Positions 1 through 8,886 of a stretch of DNA of 64,000 nucleotides are shown here, in pieces. Position numbers and translations under genes: made by a program. This DNA is from Rhodothermus marinus (GTDB lineage Bacteria > Bacteroidota > Rhodothermia > Rhodothermales > Rhodothermaceae), in NCBI RefSeq assembly GCF_009936275.1, contig NZ_AP019797.1, forward strand, positions 1,169,501 to 1,233,500, given 5' to 3'. Every line of letters starts with the position of its first letter. Positions within the stretch are counted from its first letter, which is position 1. A model generated the notes under the pieces. The model did not search any database. It saw nothing but the letters and a program-made list of their open reading frames with translations, and was not told the DNA's origin.

Positions 1-695
1 GCGGGTTCGAACCGGTAGTCGCGATAGAAAAGCTCCTGCGTGATCAGCAGCGTGTAGCGACGCATGCGCCGGCGCACGGGATGCAGCCAGGTGAGCTGGC
101 GGTGCACGGGCAGATCGCGGCCTTCGATGCGCGCGAAGCGGGTCTGGAGCCGGGCCGGGACGGACATCCGGGGGCCACGCAGCAGCAGCCGACTCTGCAC
201 CAGGCGGCCGTCGTCGCGGGCAAACCAGAGCGTGATGCGCTCGACGGGCGGGCGGCCGGGCGGTTGCAGGTCGAGGCGCCAGCAGGCCACCCGATCGACC
301 GAGTCGGCAACGGCCGGCCCCCACGGACGCAGCCCGGCCAGCAGACGAAACGGTGGCCAGCGGTCCAGCAACGGCTCCAGCCAGCGCGGCTTTGGGCGCA
401 CCATCCGCGGGAAAGCTTCGGTCGGCATGGCCCGACCGTCCACCTCCAGCAACCGGACCCGGCGCTCCATGCGTTCCGGTGTAATGTGCGCTTCGACGAT
501 GAAACGCACGCGGCGCACGCCATACGGAGCGTCGATGACGTGATGCCCTTCCACCTCGACGGAAAGTTGCTCCCAGTCCCGCCAGGCCGCACGCTGCCCG
601 CGCAACCAGGCCGCCCACAGCGTGTCGGCGGCCTGCGCCGCGACGCACGTCGTGGTCAGCAGGAAAAACGTAACGAGATGGAGCACGTAACGCAT
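1..695 (-). CDS. Exported protein of unknown function, 3' end outside the window
   Basis: The reading frame starts at the ATG at 695 and runs off the left edge with no stop, giving about 231 visible residues. It begins with a signal peptide (residues 1-23, MRYVLHLVTFFLLTTTCVAAQ), so the product is exported. The rest is rich in Arg, Leu and Val and reads as beta-strand, with tracts such as GVRRVRFIVEAHI and RRYTLLITQELFYRDYRF. This weakly recalls LolA-like or outer-membrane-associated periplasmic proteins, but no diagnostic motif is visible and I assign no function. Overlapping open frames on both strands (44-592 minus, 64-543 and 81-734 plus) lack a signal sequence or domain logic and are shadows. 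Confidence 0.6.
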   Translation of the reverse strand, partial: MRYVLHLVTFFLLTTTCVAAQAADTLWAAWLRGQRAAWRDWEQLSVEVEGHHVIDAPYGVRRVRFIVEAHITPERMERRVRLLEVDGRAMPTEAFPRMVRPKPRWLEPLLDRWPPFRLLAGLRPWGPAVADSVDRVACWRLDLQPPGRPPVERITLWFARDDGRLVQSRLLLRGPRMSVPARLQTRFARIEGRDLPVHRQLTWLHPVRRRMRRYTLLITQELFYRDYRFEP

Positions 696-846
696 CGCGG
701 TCCGGTCGCTTCCCACGGTATTCAATGCCGGTGAGCGCTTCGAGATATGGCAGAACTGTGACAAAAGTTCGGCTTCTTTGCAGCGGTGGGACCTTTTGCC
801 GGGGCGATTGCGGTTTTTTAGGCAGGAAAGCAGCCGGTAAAGCAAA

Positions 847-1548
847 ATGAGCGCGCGCATTCTGATCGTCGAAGACGATGCGCCGCTGCGGGCGCTGCTG
901 CAGGAGCGACTGGCGGCCGAGGGCTATACGGTCGAGGCCGTTGCCACGGGTGAGGAGGCGCTGCAGGCGCTGGAAGCACGGCCGCCGGACCTGGTGGTAC
1001 TGGACCTGATGCTGCCGGGTATGGACGGGCTGGAGGTGTGTCGCCGGTTGCGGGCGCGCCATCCGGCCGTGTACGTGCTGATGCTCACGGCGCGCTCGAG
1101 CGAGCTGGATCGCGTGGTCGGGCTGGAAGTCGGGGCCGACGATTACGTGACCAAGCCGTTCAGCCTGAACGAACTGGTGGCGCGCGTGCGGGCCGGATTG
1201 CGTCGGCTGCAACTGGATCGGGAGACGGCCGAAGAAGCGCCGCTGGAGTTCGACGGACTGCGCATCGATCCGGTGCGACGGCAGGTCTGGCGCGACGGAC
1301 AGCCCGTACACCTGACCGTCCGGGAGTTCGAGCTGCTGCTGTTTCTGGCCCGGCATCCGGATCGGCCGTTCACCCGGCTGCAACTGCTCCGCGAGGTCTG
1401 GGGCATCGACTATCCCGGCTATGCGCGGACGGTCGATTCGCACATCCAGCGACTTCGGGCCAAGATCGAGCCCACCCCGGGCGCGCCGCGTTACATCCGA
1501 ACGGTCTGGGGCGTCGGCTACAAGTTTCAATCGAGCGAAGAGCCATGA
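847..1548 (+). CDS. OmpR/PhoB-family response regulator
   Basis: A 233-residue two-component regulator. Residues 1-118 are a receiver domain with an acidic pocket (VEDD at 8-11), the phospho-acceptor D53 in LVVLDLMLPGMDG, and the conserved K103 in TKPF. Residues 130-230 are a winged-helix DNA-binding domain with the typical RTVDSHIQRLRAKIE recognition region and the VWGVGYKF wing. It overlaps the next gene, a histidine kinase, by 4 bp (ATGA), so the pair is translationally coupled and almost certainly cognate. The signal sensed is not evident from the context. Confidence 0.93.
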   Translation: MSARILIVEDDAPLRALLQERLAAEGYTVEAVATGEEALQALEARPPDLVVLDLMLPGMDGLEVCRRLRARHPAVYVLMLTARSSELDRVVGLEVGADDYVTKPFSLNELVARVRAGLRRLQLDRETAEEAPLEFDGLRIDPVRRQVWRDGQPVHLTVREFELLLFLARHPDRPFTRLQLLREVWGIDYPGYARTVDSHIQRLRAKIEPTPGAPRYIRTVWGVGYKFQSSEEP

Positions 1549-3005
1549 GCAGCTGGCGCGGCTCGGTGTTCGGCCGCGTGGCCGCACTCCTGATCGGTGC
1601 GCAGGTGCTGGTGGCGCTGCTGGCCGTCGGGCTGAGCGCCTACTTTGCGCAGACGCGCAGCCGGGAGCTGGCCGCTTCGGGTATTCGGCTCCGGCTCGAC
1701 GCTCTGGCCGAAGAGATCGAGCGCCGGGCCGATCTGAGTGCAGGCGATCTGGCCACGCTACCCCTTCCGCTGCAACTGGACCTGAGGGCCCGCTTTCCGG
1801 ACCCCGTATGGCTGGTCGATACGCTGGGGAAGCCCGTCTTTGTCGCCCGGCCCGACTCGGAACTGTTCGGGCCGTATCCGGAAATGCCCCGCGCGCTGCC
1901 GACCGCGCTGACCTTCTGGCTTCGTCGGGATACGCTTGTGGTGCATCTGGAAGGCGACGGCTGGGGGATGGCCCCGCTGTACGATCTGGGAGGGCAGCAG
2001 GTGGGCGCCGTGGTGGTGTATCCGCTCCGGCGGTCGCTGGCCCGCGAGCTGGCCGGCACGCAGCAGGCCTACTACCGGGCGCTGGCCGTCACGCTGGGCG
2101 CGGCCGTATTACTGGCGCTGCTGCTGGGGGCGTTTTTCACCCGCCAGCTGGTGCGGCCGCTTCGCCGGGTGGTCGCCCAGGTACAGCGCATCCAGGCGGG
2201 CGACTGGGAGGCGCGGCTCCCGGTGGCGCGCGACGATGAGTTCGGGCGTCTGGCCCGCGCAGTGAACGAAATGGCGCAGGCCGTGGCCCGGAGCATCCGG
2301 TCGCTGGAGGAGACCGACCGCATGCGGCGGGAGCTGATGGCCGGAATCGGGCACGACCTGCGCACGCCGCTGGCCGCCCTGCTGGGTTATGCCGAAGAGG
2401 CCCGGCGCCTGCTGCAACAGGGCAACACTTCGGCCGTCGCCGAAGCGCTGGCCGTGGTGGAGGAGCGCGGACGCCATCTGCAGCGACTGGTCGAAGCGCT
2501 CTTCGAACTCAGCCTGCTGGAGCGCCCCGAACCACCTCTTCAGCTGGAGCCCGTACCGCTGGGGGAGCTCCTGGACGAAACCTTCCGGGCGCACCGACGC
2601 CTGTTTCAGCAGGCGGGCCTGACGCTGCAGGCCGACTGGCCCTCGGCGCTGCCCGTGGTGGAAGCCGACGGCGCCCGATTGCGCCGCGTGCTCGACAACC
2701 TGCTCGACAACGCCCGGCGCCACACGCCCGCCGGCGGCGAAGTCCGACTGGGAGCACAGGCGACCGACACCGAAATCCGCATTCGGGTGCAGGACACCGG
2801 CCCCGGCCTCTCGCCCGAGCAGCAGGCCCGATTGTTTGAACCTTACGGGCGTCGGGAAGACGGCACCTCCCGCGGGCTGGGGCTGCTCATCAGTCAGGCC
2901 ATCGCCCGCGCGCACGGTGGGCGTCTGGAAGTAACCAGCGCGCCCGGACAGGGCAGCACCTTCACGCTGATTCTGCCCCGGCGCGAGGTGCAGTTCGACG
3001 ACTGA
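1545..3005 (+). CDS. Membrane sensor histidine kinase, partner of the upstream regulator
   Basis: A 486-residue kinase starting at the ATG that overlaps the regulator stop; the frame is open further upstream, but the coupled start gives a sensible N-terminus. Segments: transmembrane helix about 11-35, periplasmic sensor about 36-178, second transmembrane helix about 180-200, HAMP about 200-255, HisKA with phospho-acceptor H270 in GIGHDLRTPL, then HATPase_c with N-box NLLDNARRH, G1 DTGPGL and G2 GLGLLISQAIARAHGG. All catalytic boxes are present, so it should be active. The short periplasmic domain shows no recognisable ligand fold. Confidence 0.93.
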   Translation: MSSWRGSVFGRVAALLIGAQVLVALLAVGLSAYFAQTRSRELAASGIRLRLDALAEEIERRADLSAGDLATLPLPLQLDLRARFPDPVWLVDTLGKPVFVARPDSELFGPYPEMPRALPTALTFWLRRDTLVVHLEGDGWGMAPLYDLGGQQVGAVVVYPLRRSLARELAGTQQAYYRALAVTLGAAVLLALLLGAFFTRQLVRPLRRVVAQVQRIQAGDWEARLPVARDDEFGRLARAVNEMAQAVARSIRSLEETDRMRRELMAGIGHDLRTPLAALLGYAEEARRLLQQGNTSAVAEALAVVEERGRHLQRLVEALFELSLLERPEPPLQLEPVPLGELLDETFRAHRRLFQQAGLTLQADWPSALPVVEADGARLRRVLDNLLDNARRHTPAGGEVRLGAQATDTEIRIRVQDTGPGLSPEQQARLFEPYGRREDGTSRGLGLLISQAIARAHGGRLEVTSAPGQGSTFTLILPRREVQFDD

Positions 3006-3041
3006 ACAAAAAACGGGGCTACCGGACATCCGGTAGCCCCG
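3006..3041 (-). terminator. Rho-independent terminator of the hsp20 gene
   Basis: An 11-bp perfect stem (3014-3024 with 3031-3041) around a 6-nt loop. On the minus strand it is followed by a run of Ts (complement of the A run at 3008-3013). It sits between the convergent kinase and small heat shock genes and fits termination of the minus-strand gene; it may also slow plus-strand transcription. Confidence 0.8.
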
Positions 3042-3062
3042 CCCTGCCGAAACCTCCACGCC

Positions 3063-3509
3063 TTAGCTGATCTCGATCCGACGCGCCTTGCTGCCTTCGG
3101 CCTTGGGCACGCGGATCGTCAGCACGCCATTCTCGTACTTGGCTTCGATGTTCTTTTCATCGACCGCCTTCGGGAGCGTGAAGCTCCGATAGAAGCGGCC
3201 GTAGCTCCGCTCGACCCGGATGTAGTTCGGCTTCTCTTCCTTGGTCTCCGACTTCCGCTCACCGCTGACCGTGAGCGTGCCGTCGTGGTAGGTCACCGAC
3301 AGCTCGTCCTTGTTCATGCCGGGCACGTCGAGCTGGATCAGGTAGGCATCGTCCGTTTCGGCCAGGTCGGCCCGCGGCACCCAGGTCACCGGCGCCGCCT
3401 CTTCGGCCGCTTCCACTTCACGCCCGAAGAACGTATCGAACAGGCGGTCCATCTCACGCTGCAGCCGACGCAGCTCCGTCATCGGCGAAAAGCGAACCAG
3501 GCTCGTCAT
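3063..3509 (-). CDS. Small heat shock protein, Hsp20/alpha-crystallin family
   Basis: A 148-residue ATP-independent holdase chaperone. The start at 3509 (MTSLVRFSPM) follows a strong GGAGG-type ribosome binding site; the open frame extends 32 residues further upstream but that stretch has no family resemblance. The N-terminal arm carries the common RRLQREMDRLFDTFF motif. The alpha-crystallin domain spans about 45-140, with AYLIQLDVPGMNKDELSV and the signature A-x-x-x-n-GVL as KYENGVLTIRVP. It ends shortly after the domain, as in many bacterial class A proteins. No CIRCE element was seen upstream. It forms oligomers in the cytoplasm in family members. Confidence 0.95.
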   Translation of the reverse strand: MTSLVRFSPMTELRRLQREMDRLFDTFFGREVEAAEEAAPVTWVPRADLAETDDAYLIQLDVPGMNKDELSVTYHDGTLTVSGERKSETKEEKPNYIRVERSYGRFYRSFTLPKAVDEKNIEAKYENGVLTIRVPKAEGSKARRIEIS

Positions 3510-3796
3510 GGCTCCCTCCTCCGTTTGGTTGTCGTTTTCTTTCGAAGGCACCCTGCTATTTATCAACGGCCATGCCATGGCGGAAAATGCGTCAGATTGA
3601 CACACGCGGACGTAAAAAAGACAAATTCTCGGGGCATCCGCGTCGGTCTTTCTGTCGAAAGAACCGCTTTCTCAAAAATGGGAGAATACCGACGAGCGGT
3701 TGTGCCGGAGCCATTCTGTCGTTAATTTCCTCTTTTAGATGAAAAGCCATTAAGGCGCCGAGGTGATCTTCTGTCAACTGTAAAGCCGAGGGCAAC
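3510..3796. promoter_or_regulatory. Divergent intergenic region between hsp20 and the TPR lipoprotein gene
   Basis: These 287 bp must contain promoters for both divergent genes. It is markedly more A/T-rich than its flanks. A 7-bp inverted repeat (CGTCGGT at 3641-3647, ACCGACG at 3688-3694) encloses 40 nt. I could not identify a convincing -35/-10 pair or a heat shock operator (no CIRCE, no HAIR-like repeat), so the exact sites remain open. Confidence 0.35.
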
Positions 3797-5029
3797 ATGA
3801 ACACGATGCAACCTGCCTGGAAGCGTTCGCTCGGGGGGCTGCTGGCGATCGGACTGTTTCTGGTGCTGGCCGGTCCCGGTGGTTGCTCCAGCGATCCGAA
3901 CATCGAAGGGGCCAAGCTGGACCTCCGCAACAAAGACTACGCGCGGGCGCTGGAGAACGTCGAAAAGGCACTGCAGCGCAATCCACAGAATGCCGAAGCC
4001 TACGAACTGAAGGGCCGCATCATCCTGGACATTCTGGCCAACCAGCAGAACCTCGATCCTGAGACGCGTCAGGATACGGTGCGGGCCATGGTAGCGGCCT
4101 TTCAGAAAGCCGTGGAACTGGACCCCAAGCTCCAGGAGAGCGTGCTCAATCAGTTGCGCTTTGCCTACGTGCGGGAGTTCCAGAACGGCGTGAATGCCTT
4201 CAACCGGGGGCGGGAAGACTCGACCTACTACCTGCACGCCGCCTCCTACTTCGAGAACGCCACGATTATCCAGCCCGACTCGGCCGGTGCCTACGTGAAC
4301 CAGGCGTTCTCGTTATTGAATGCCGGCCGTCAGGCCGAGGCGATTCCGCCGCTGGAGACGGCCATCGCCAAAGGCGAAAACTCGAAGGATACCTATCTGA
4401 TTCTGGCCGACCTGTACCGGCTCCAGCAGCAGCCGGAAAAGGCACTGGAGGTGCTGGAAAAGGCCCGTGAGCTGTACCCGGACGATCCCGAGGTGCAGTC
4501 CCAGCTCCTCAACGCCTATGTGCAGGCCGGCAAGGTAGAGGAGGCGATGAACGTCTATAAAGAGGCCGTGGAGAAGGAGCCGGACAACAAGCTTTATCGC
4601 TACAATTACGGCTCGCTGCTGCTGGAGGCCGGCCGTTACGATGAGGCTATCGAGCACCTGAAGAAGGCTACCGAGCTGGATCCAGAGTATGCCAACGCCT
4701 TCTACAACCTGGGGGCGGCCTATATCAACAAGGCAGTGGACGTGAACGACCGGGCCATCGCGCTGGACGATAGTCTGCGCGCAAATCGGAGCAAGCTTTC
4801 CAGAGAGCAGCAGCAACAACTGGAGGGGGAAATTGCCCGGCTCGTTGAAGAGCGTCGGCAACTCTTTACACAGGCGATTCCGCCGCTGGAGCGGGCGCGC
4901 GCGCTGATGGAAGTGCGTGGCGAGAACGTGCAGCCGATCTGCCGGGCACTCTTCCAGGCCTACGTGCAGACCGACCAGACCGAAAAGGCCAAGGAAGTCG
5001 AAGCCTGCGCCGGGCTGAACGACAACTGA
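3797..5029 (+). CDS. TPR-repeat probable lipoprotein
   Basis: A 410-residue protein that begins with a signal sequence followed by a cysteine (LAGPGGCSSDP), a loose lipobox, so it is probably anchored to a membrane on the periplasmic side. From about residue 40 it consists of tetratricopeptide repeats; clear examples include DYARALENVEKALQRNPQNAE, QPEKALEVLEKARELYPDDPE and GRYDEAIEHLKKATELDPEYANAFYNLG (each quoted in part). A charged, possibly coiled-coil insertion rich in Gln/Glu/Arg (about 325-365) interrupts the last repeats. TPR arrays bind other proteins; the partner is unknown. It is transcribed alone, from 3797 to the terminator at 5056. Confidence 0.85.
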   Translation: MNTMQPAWKRSLGGLLAIGLFLVLAGPGGCSSDPNIEGAKLDLRNKDYARALENVEKALQRNPQNAEAYELKGRIILDILANQQNLDPETRQDTVRAMVAAFQKAVELDPKLQESVLNQLRFAYVREFQNGVNAFNRGREDSTYYLHAASYFENATIIQPDSAGAYVNQAFSLLNAGRQAEAIPPLETAIAKGENSKDTYLILADLYRLQQQPEKALEVLEKARELYPDDPEVQSQLLNAYVQAGKVEEAMNVYKEAVEKEPDNKLYRYNYGSLLLEAGRYDEAIEHLKKATELDPEYANAFYNLGAAYINKAVDVNDRAIALDDSLRANRSKLSREQQQQLEGEIARLVEERRQLFTQAIPPLERARALMEVRGENVQPICRALFQAYVQTDQTEKAKEVEACAGLNDN

Positions 5030-5055
5030 CCGGTTAGATTCCGCGCAAAACAGAA

Positions 5056-5086
5056 AGCCCGAACCGACACGGTTCGGGCTTTTTTA
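5056..5086 (+). terminator. Rho-independent terminator after the TPR gene
   Basis: A perfect 10-bp stem (AGCCCGAACC at 5056-5065, complement at 5071-5080) with a 5-nt loop, followed by a T6 run. It ends the TPR transcript just before the convergent E1 gene. Confidence 0.9.
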
Positions 5087-5105
5087 TTGACAGGCGGGCC
5101 GGTTG

Positions 5106-7238
5106 TCAGTAGGCCAGCAGCGCCCGCGCCGCCCGCAGGATGTCTTCGTCCTGTGGCAGGACCGCTCGCTCCAGCGGATCGGCAAAGGGGATGGGCGTAA
5201 AGGCGCCGGCCACGCGCTGCACCGGCGCATCCAGGTACTCGAAGGCTTTGGCCGCAATCTGCGCGGCGATCTCGGCCCCGAAGCCGGCAAACTCGTGGTC
5301 TTCGTAGACCACCAGCACGCGGTTGGTCTTGCGGACCGAATCCAGGATCGTGTCGATGTCCAGCGGGATGATCGTGCGGATGTCGATGATTTCGATCGAG
5401 ACGCCGTCTTCTTTAGCCAGCCGGCGGGCGACGCTGACCGACTTGTGCACCATCATCCCGTAGGTGACGATCGTCAGGTCGGTGCCTTCCTGAACGATTC
5501 GGGCCTTGCCGAAGGGCAGCAGGTAGTCGGCGTCCGGCTCCGGCGTGCGGGCGGCGGCGGCCCGGTAGAGCGCCTTGTGCTCCAGGAAGAGCACCGGGTC
5601 CCGCATGCGAATGGCCGTCTTCAGCAGCCCCTTGGCGTCGGCCGCATTCGAGGGCATGGCGATCTTGTAGCCCGGCATGTGCCCGAAGATGCCCTCGATG
5701 TTCTGCGAGTGGCACAGGCCCCCGTGGATGTAACCGCCGCAGGGCACGCGGATGACGATAGGGCACTCCCAGGCGTTGTTCGAGCGATACCGGAAGGGGG
5801 CCACCTGGTTGCGGAGCTGCTGCATGGCCGGCCAGATGTAGTCGGCAAACTGAATCTCCACGACCGGCTTGAAGCCGCAGGCGGCCAGCCCGACGGCCGT
5901 GCCGATGATAGAGGCTTCGGCCAGCGGCGAGTTAAAGCAGCGGTCGTAGCCGAAGCGCTTGGAAAGCCCCCGCGTGGCCGTAAACACACCGCCTTTCGGG
6001 TCGGCCACGTCCTCGCCGTAGACGATCACGCGCTCGTCGCGCTCCATCTCTTCGTGCAGCGCGTGGTTGATGGCGTCGACCATCACCACAGGCGGTCCAG
6101 AGGGCGTGCTCTTTTCGTATTCCAGATCGAGCGTGCCCTCGAAGTACACGTAGCGGGTGGCCGTGCTCGGATCCGGGTCCGGTTGTTTTTCGGCCCAGCG
6201 GGCGGCCTCATCAACCTGACGGCGCACCGCGCGTCGGATTTCCTCGATCTGCTCGGCATCGAGCAGGCCGGCCTCCTGCAGTGCCTGCTCCATGCGCAGA
6301 ATGGGATCGAGCTGGCGATCTTTTTCCAGCTCTTCGGGCAGGCGATATTTGGCGTGGTTGTCGGAGGAAGAGTGGGGAAGCAGGCGCACGACGTCGGCCA
6401 CCAGCAGCACCGGTCCTTTGCCAGCGCGGATGTGCTCGATCGCCGCCCGGGTGGCTGCGTAGGCTTTGAAGAAGTCCGTCCCGTCCACATGGATGCGGGC
6501 CAGCCCTTCGTAACCGGCGCCCAGTTTGTAGGGATTGCCGCCGGCCGTCTGCTCTTCGATCGGGACGGAGATCGCGTAACGGTTGTTCTGGATGAAGTAC
6601 AGCACGGGCGCTTTGATACGGGCGGCCCAGTTAAGCGCTTCGTGGAAGGCGCCCTGCGAAGTGGCCCCCTCGCCGGCCGAGCAGTAGACGTAGGCCTTTT
6701 CACCCCGGCGCTGAATGCCCATGGCGAGGCCCAGGGCCGGCAGAAATTGCGAACCCACCGACGAGGAGGGCGTCACAATATTCTTGGCGCGGTCGCTGTA
6801 ATGGGCGGGCATCTGCCGGCCGCCCGAGTTGGGGTCGTCCGCTTTGGCCAGGTGGGCCAGCAGGACGTCTTCGGGGCGGCCGCCCAGCATCAGGTACGTG
6901 CACAGGTCGCGGTAATACATCCAGAACCAGTCGAAGCCCGGCTTCGAAAGCAGGCCGGCGGCCGCCTGGGCGGCTTCGTGACCGGCCCCGCCGATGTGGA
7001 AGAAGCCTTTGCCCTGTTTGAGCAGCGTCAGCATTTTTTCATCGAGCCGCCGCGCCAGCAGCATCGTGCGATAGACGCGCAGCAGCGTGTCGGCGTCGAA
7101 GTCGGCCGGGCCGACCGGCCGGATGTCCAGATCGCCATCATAGGCCAGTACGGGAAGCTCGGCCACGTGCTGGCCGTTGGCACCTGTGACTGGAAGCGCT
7201 TTTTCAAGCGTATGTGCAGCTTTCTTTTTTCGCGGCAT
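5106..7238 (-). CDS. Fused alpha-beta E1 component of a 2-oxo acid dehydrogenase (pyruvate or branched-chain)
   Basis: A 710-residue thiamine diphosphate enzyme that decarboxylates a 2-oxo acid and reductively acylates the E2 lipoyl domain. The alpha-type half (about 45-370) has the ThDP/Mg motif from GEG (189-191) to NN (218-219). The beta-type half (about 385-710) has VYGEDVADPKGGVF, FADYIWPAMQQLRNQ and the transketolase C-domain segment VLVVYEDHEFAGFGAEIAAQI. The two are normally separate subunits. I chose the ATG at 7238 (MPRKKK); another in-frame ATG at 7265 is possible, and the longer open frame overlaps the kinase gene. No E2 or E3 gene lies nearby, so the substrate (pyruvate, 2-oxoisovalerate or acetoin) cannot be fixed from context. 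Confidence 0.92.
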   Translation of the reverse strand: MPRKKKAAHTLEKALPVTGANGQHVAELPVLAYDGDLDIRPVGPADFDADTLLRVYRTMLLARRLDEKMLTLLKQGKGFFHIGGAGHEAAQAAAGLLSKPGFDWFWMYYRDLCTYLMLGGRPEDVLLAHLAKADDPNSGGRQMPAHYSDRAKNIVTPSSSVGSQFLPALGLAMGIQRRGEKAYVYCSAGEGATSQGAFHEALNWAARIKAPVLYFIQNNRYAISVPIEEQTAGGNPYKLGAGYEGLARIHVDGTDFFKAYAATRAAIEHIRAGKGPVLLVADVVRLLPHSSSDNHAKYRLPEELEKDRQLDPILRMEQALQEAGLLDAEQIEEIRRAVRRQVDEAARWAEKQPDPDPSTATRYVYFEGTLDLEYEKSTPSGPPVVMVDAINHALHEEMERDERVIVYGEDVADPKGGVFTATRGLSKRFGYDRCFNSPLAEASIIGTAVGLAACGFKPVVEIQFADYIWPAMQQLRNQVAPFRYRSNNAWECPIVIRVPCGGYIHGGLCHSQNIEGIFGHMPGYKIAMPSNAADAKGLLKTAIRMRDPVLFLEHKALYRAAAARTPEPDADYLLPFGKARIVQEGTDLTIVTYGMMVHKSVSVARRLAKEDGVSIEIIDIRTIIPLDIDTILDSVRKTNRVLVVYEDHEFAGFGAEIAAQIAAKAFEYLDAPVQRVAGAFTPIPFADPLERAVLPQDEDILRAARALLAY

Positions 7239-7389
7239 AGGTCTCAAGGGTTGGTGCACCACCATGGGCTGCGAGGAGCAGCCAGTCCCGAAAGCAAACG
7301 TGTGGGGCGTAACGCACGTTCCAGCAGTCAATACCCGAGCCAGTACCCACACTTCTAATTTACAAAGCAGGGGACAGTGGTGCAAAAGC

Positions 7390-8886
7390 TCAGGCGCTGA
7401 CGGCTTCGTCCGCCTCGGCGTAGGGCAGTTCGAACCAGAAGCGGCTGCCGCGGCCCACCGTGCTTTCGACGTGAATGGCCTCGCCATGGGCCTGCAGGAT
7501 CTGTTTGACGATACTCAGGCCCAGTCCGGTGCCTCCGCTGCGCCGCGAGCGGTCCGGATCGACCCGGTAGAAGCGCTCGAAAATGCGATCCAGGTGCTCC
7601 TCGGGAATGCCCCGGCCGGTATCGACGACCTCCACATGCACCTTGTCGCGACGCCGCCGGATGCGGCACCGGATGTAGCCCTCGTCCGTGTAGGAAATTG
7701 CGTTGTCGATCAGGTTGGTCAGCACCTGCCGGATGCGCTCCCGGTCGGCCCGCACGTAGACCGGGTCGTTTTCGGCCTGAATGATCAGGCCCTTCTCCTC
7801 GGCCTTGGGCCGGAGCATGTCGACCACTTCCTCGACCAGCTCCTGCAAATTGAACACGGACGGATGAATCAGATCGGCCCGGTATTCCAGGCGGGCAATT
7901 TCGATCAGGTCGTTGAACAGATTGTTGAGACGGTTCAGGTTCTGAAGGGCCTTTTCGACGTACCGCTTGCGTGTCTCCGGATCCATCGTGGGCGAGGCCA
8001 GGGCCTCCAGATACCCCCCGATGGAAAAGATCGGATTGCGGACTTCGTGAGAGACGTTCCCGATGAATTCGGTCTGCAGGCGCGTCAGGCGTTGCAACTC
8101 GGCGATCTTTTCCCGGAAGCTGTCGGACATCTTGTTGAGATGGTGGGCCAGATCCTGGAACTCGGCCGCCCGCGTATGCACCTGAATTTTCTCGTCGAAG
8201 TGGCCTTCGATGATGTTACGGGCGCTGTTGCGGATGGCACGGAGCGGGCCGGTCACCTTTTCCGTGGCGATCCAGCTTCCCAGCAGGGCCAGCACCAGCG
8301 CCGCCAGCATGCCTACCACCAGTGTGAGTTCCATCTGTCGAGCCAGCCGATACCAGAGGGGGGTCGGCTGACCCACGCGTACGATCCAGCCCGTCTCAGG
8401 GTCGTGCAGCACCACGTAAAAGACCTGACCTTCGGTGGTGAAGCGCTCGTAGAAGCGGACCGTCGCCTCGGCGCTGACCAGCGTGTCGAGCCGGGGAGGC
8501 GTGGTCTCGAGGATCGGCCGTCCGGCCTGGCCGTTCCAGATCACCGAATCGCCCCGGGCCAGCGTCAGGTGCAGTCCGGTCACGCGGCTGAGCAGCGCCA
8601 GCGTGGCGGGAAGTTCGTGAGAGGACGTTTCCGGAACGACCTGATAGAGCAGGCGCTCCGCCTGCGTGCGCAGCGTCTGTTCCATCGTGTTGCGGAGCCG
8701 GCCGTGCAGCACCAGGCCCGTGTACAGCCCGGTGCCCAGCACGGCCAGCCCCACAAACAGCGCAAAGGTCAGAAACATCCACGTGCGCACCGAAGCACGT
8801 GGCGGGAAAATCCAGCGCCAGATCCGGTACGCCAGACGTAGTGGACCCCGAGGCCGCCTGCGCAACTTAGCTTTCGGCGGGTTCAT
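7390..8886 (-). CDS. Membrane sensor histidine kinase
   Basis: A 498-residue kinase. Transmembrane helix about 36-60, periplasmic sensor of about 125 residues, second helix about 187-207, HAMP about 208-262, HisKA with H280 in FIGNVSHEVRNPI, and HATPase_c with N-box LIDNAISYTD, G1 DTGRGIPEEH and G2 GGTGLGLSIVKQI. It overlaps the upstream response regulator gene by 20 bp, so the two are co-translated. The H-box with Asn-Pro following Arg and the RR-HK order resemble PhoB/PhoR-type pairs, but the signal is not determinable here; a phosphate-porin-like gene lies 2 kb upstream. Confidence 0.93.
   Translation of the reverse strand: MNPPKAKLRRRPRGPLRLAYRIWRWIFPPRASVRTWMFLTFALFVGLAVLGTGLYTGLVLHGRLRNTMEQTLRTQAERLLYQVVPETSSHELPATLALLSRVTGLHLTLARGDSVIWNGQAGRPILETTPPRLDTLVSAEATVRFYERFTTEGQVFYVVLHDPETGWIVRVGQPTPLWYRLARQMELTLVVGMLAALVLALLGSWIATEKVTGPLRAIRNSARNIIEGHFDEKIQVHTRAAEFQDLAHHLNKMSDSFREKIAELQRLTRLQTEFIGNVSHEVRNPIFSIGGYLEALASPTMDPETRKRYVEKALQNLNRLNNLFNDLIEIARLEYRADLIHPSVFNLQELVEEVVDMLRPKAEEKGLIIQAENDPVYVRADRERIRQVLTNLIDNAISYTDEGYIRCRIRRRRDKVHVEVVDTGRGIPEEHLDRIFERFYRVDPDRSRRSGGTGLGLSIVKQILQAHGEAIHVESTVGRGSRFWFELPYAEADEAVSA

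Noticed and set aside
3510-3640. CIRCE or other known heat shock operator upstream of hsp20
   Set aside because: I looked for TTAGCACTC-N9-GAGTGCTAA and similar repeats and found none.
5103-7358. 751-residue plus-strand frame opposite the E1 gene
   Set aside because: Antisense shadow of a well-conserved enzyme; no ribosome binding site or family resemblance.
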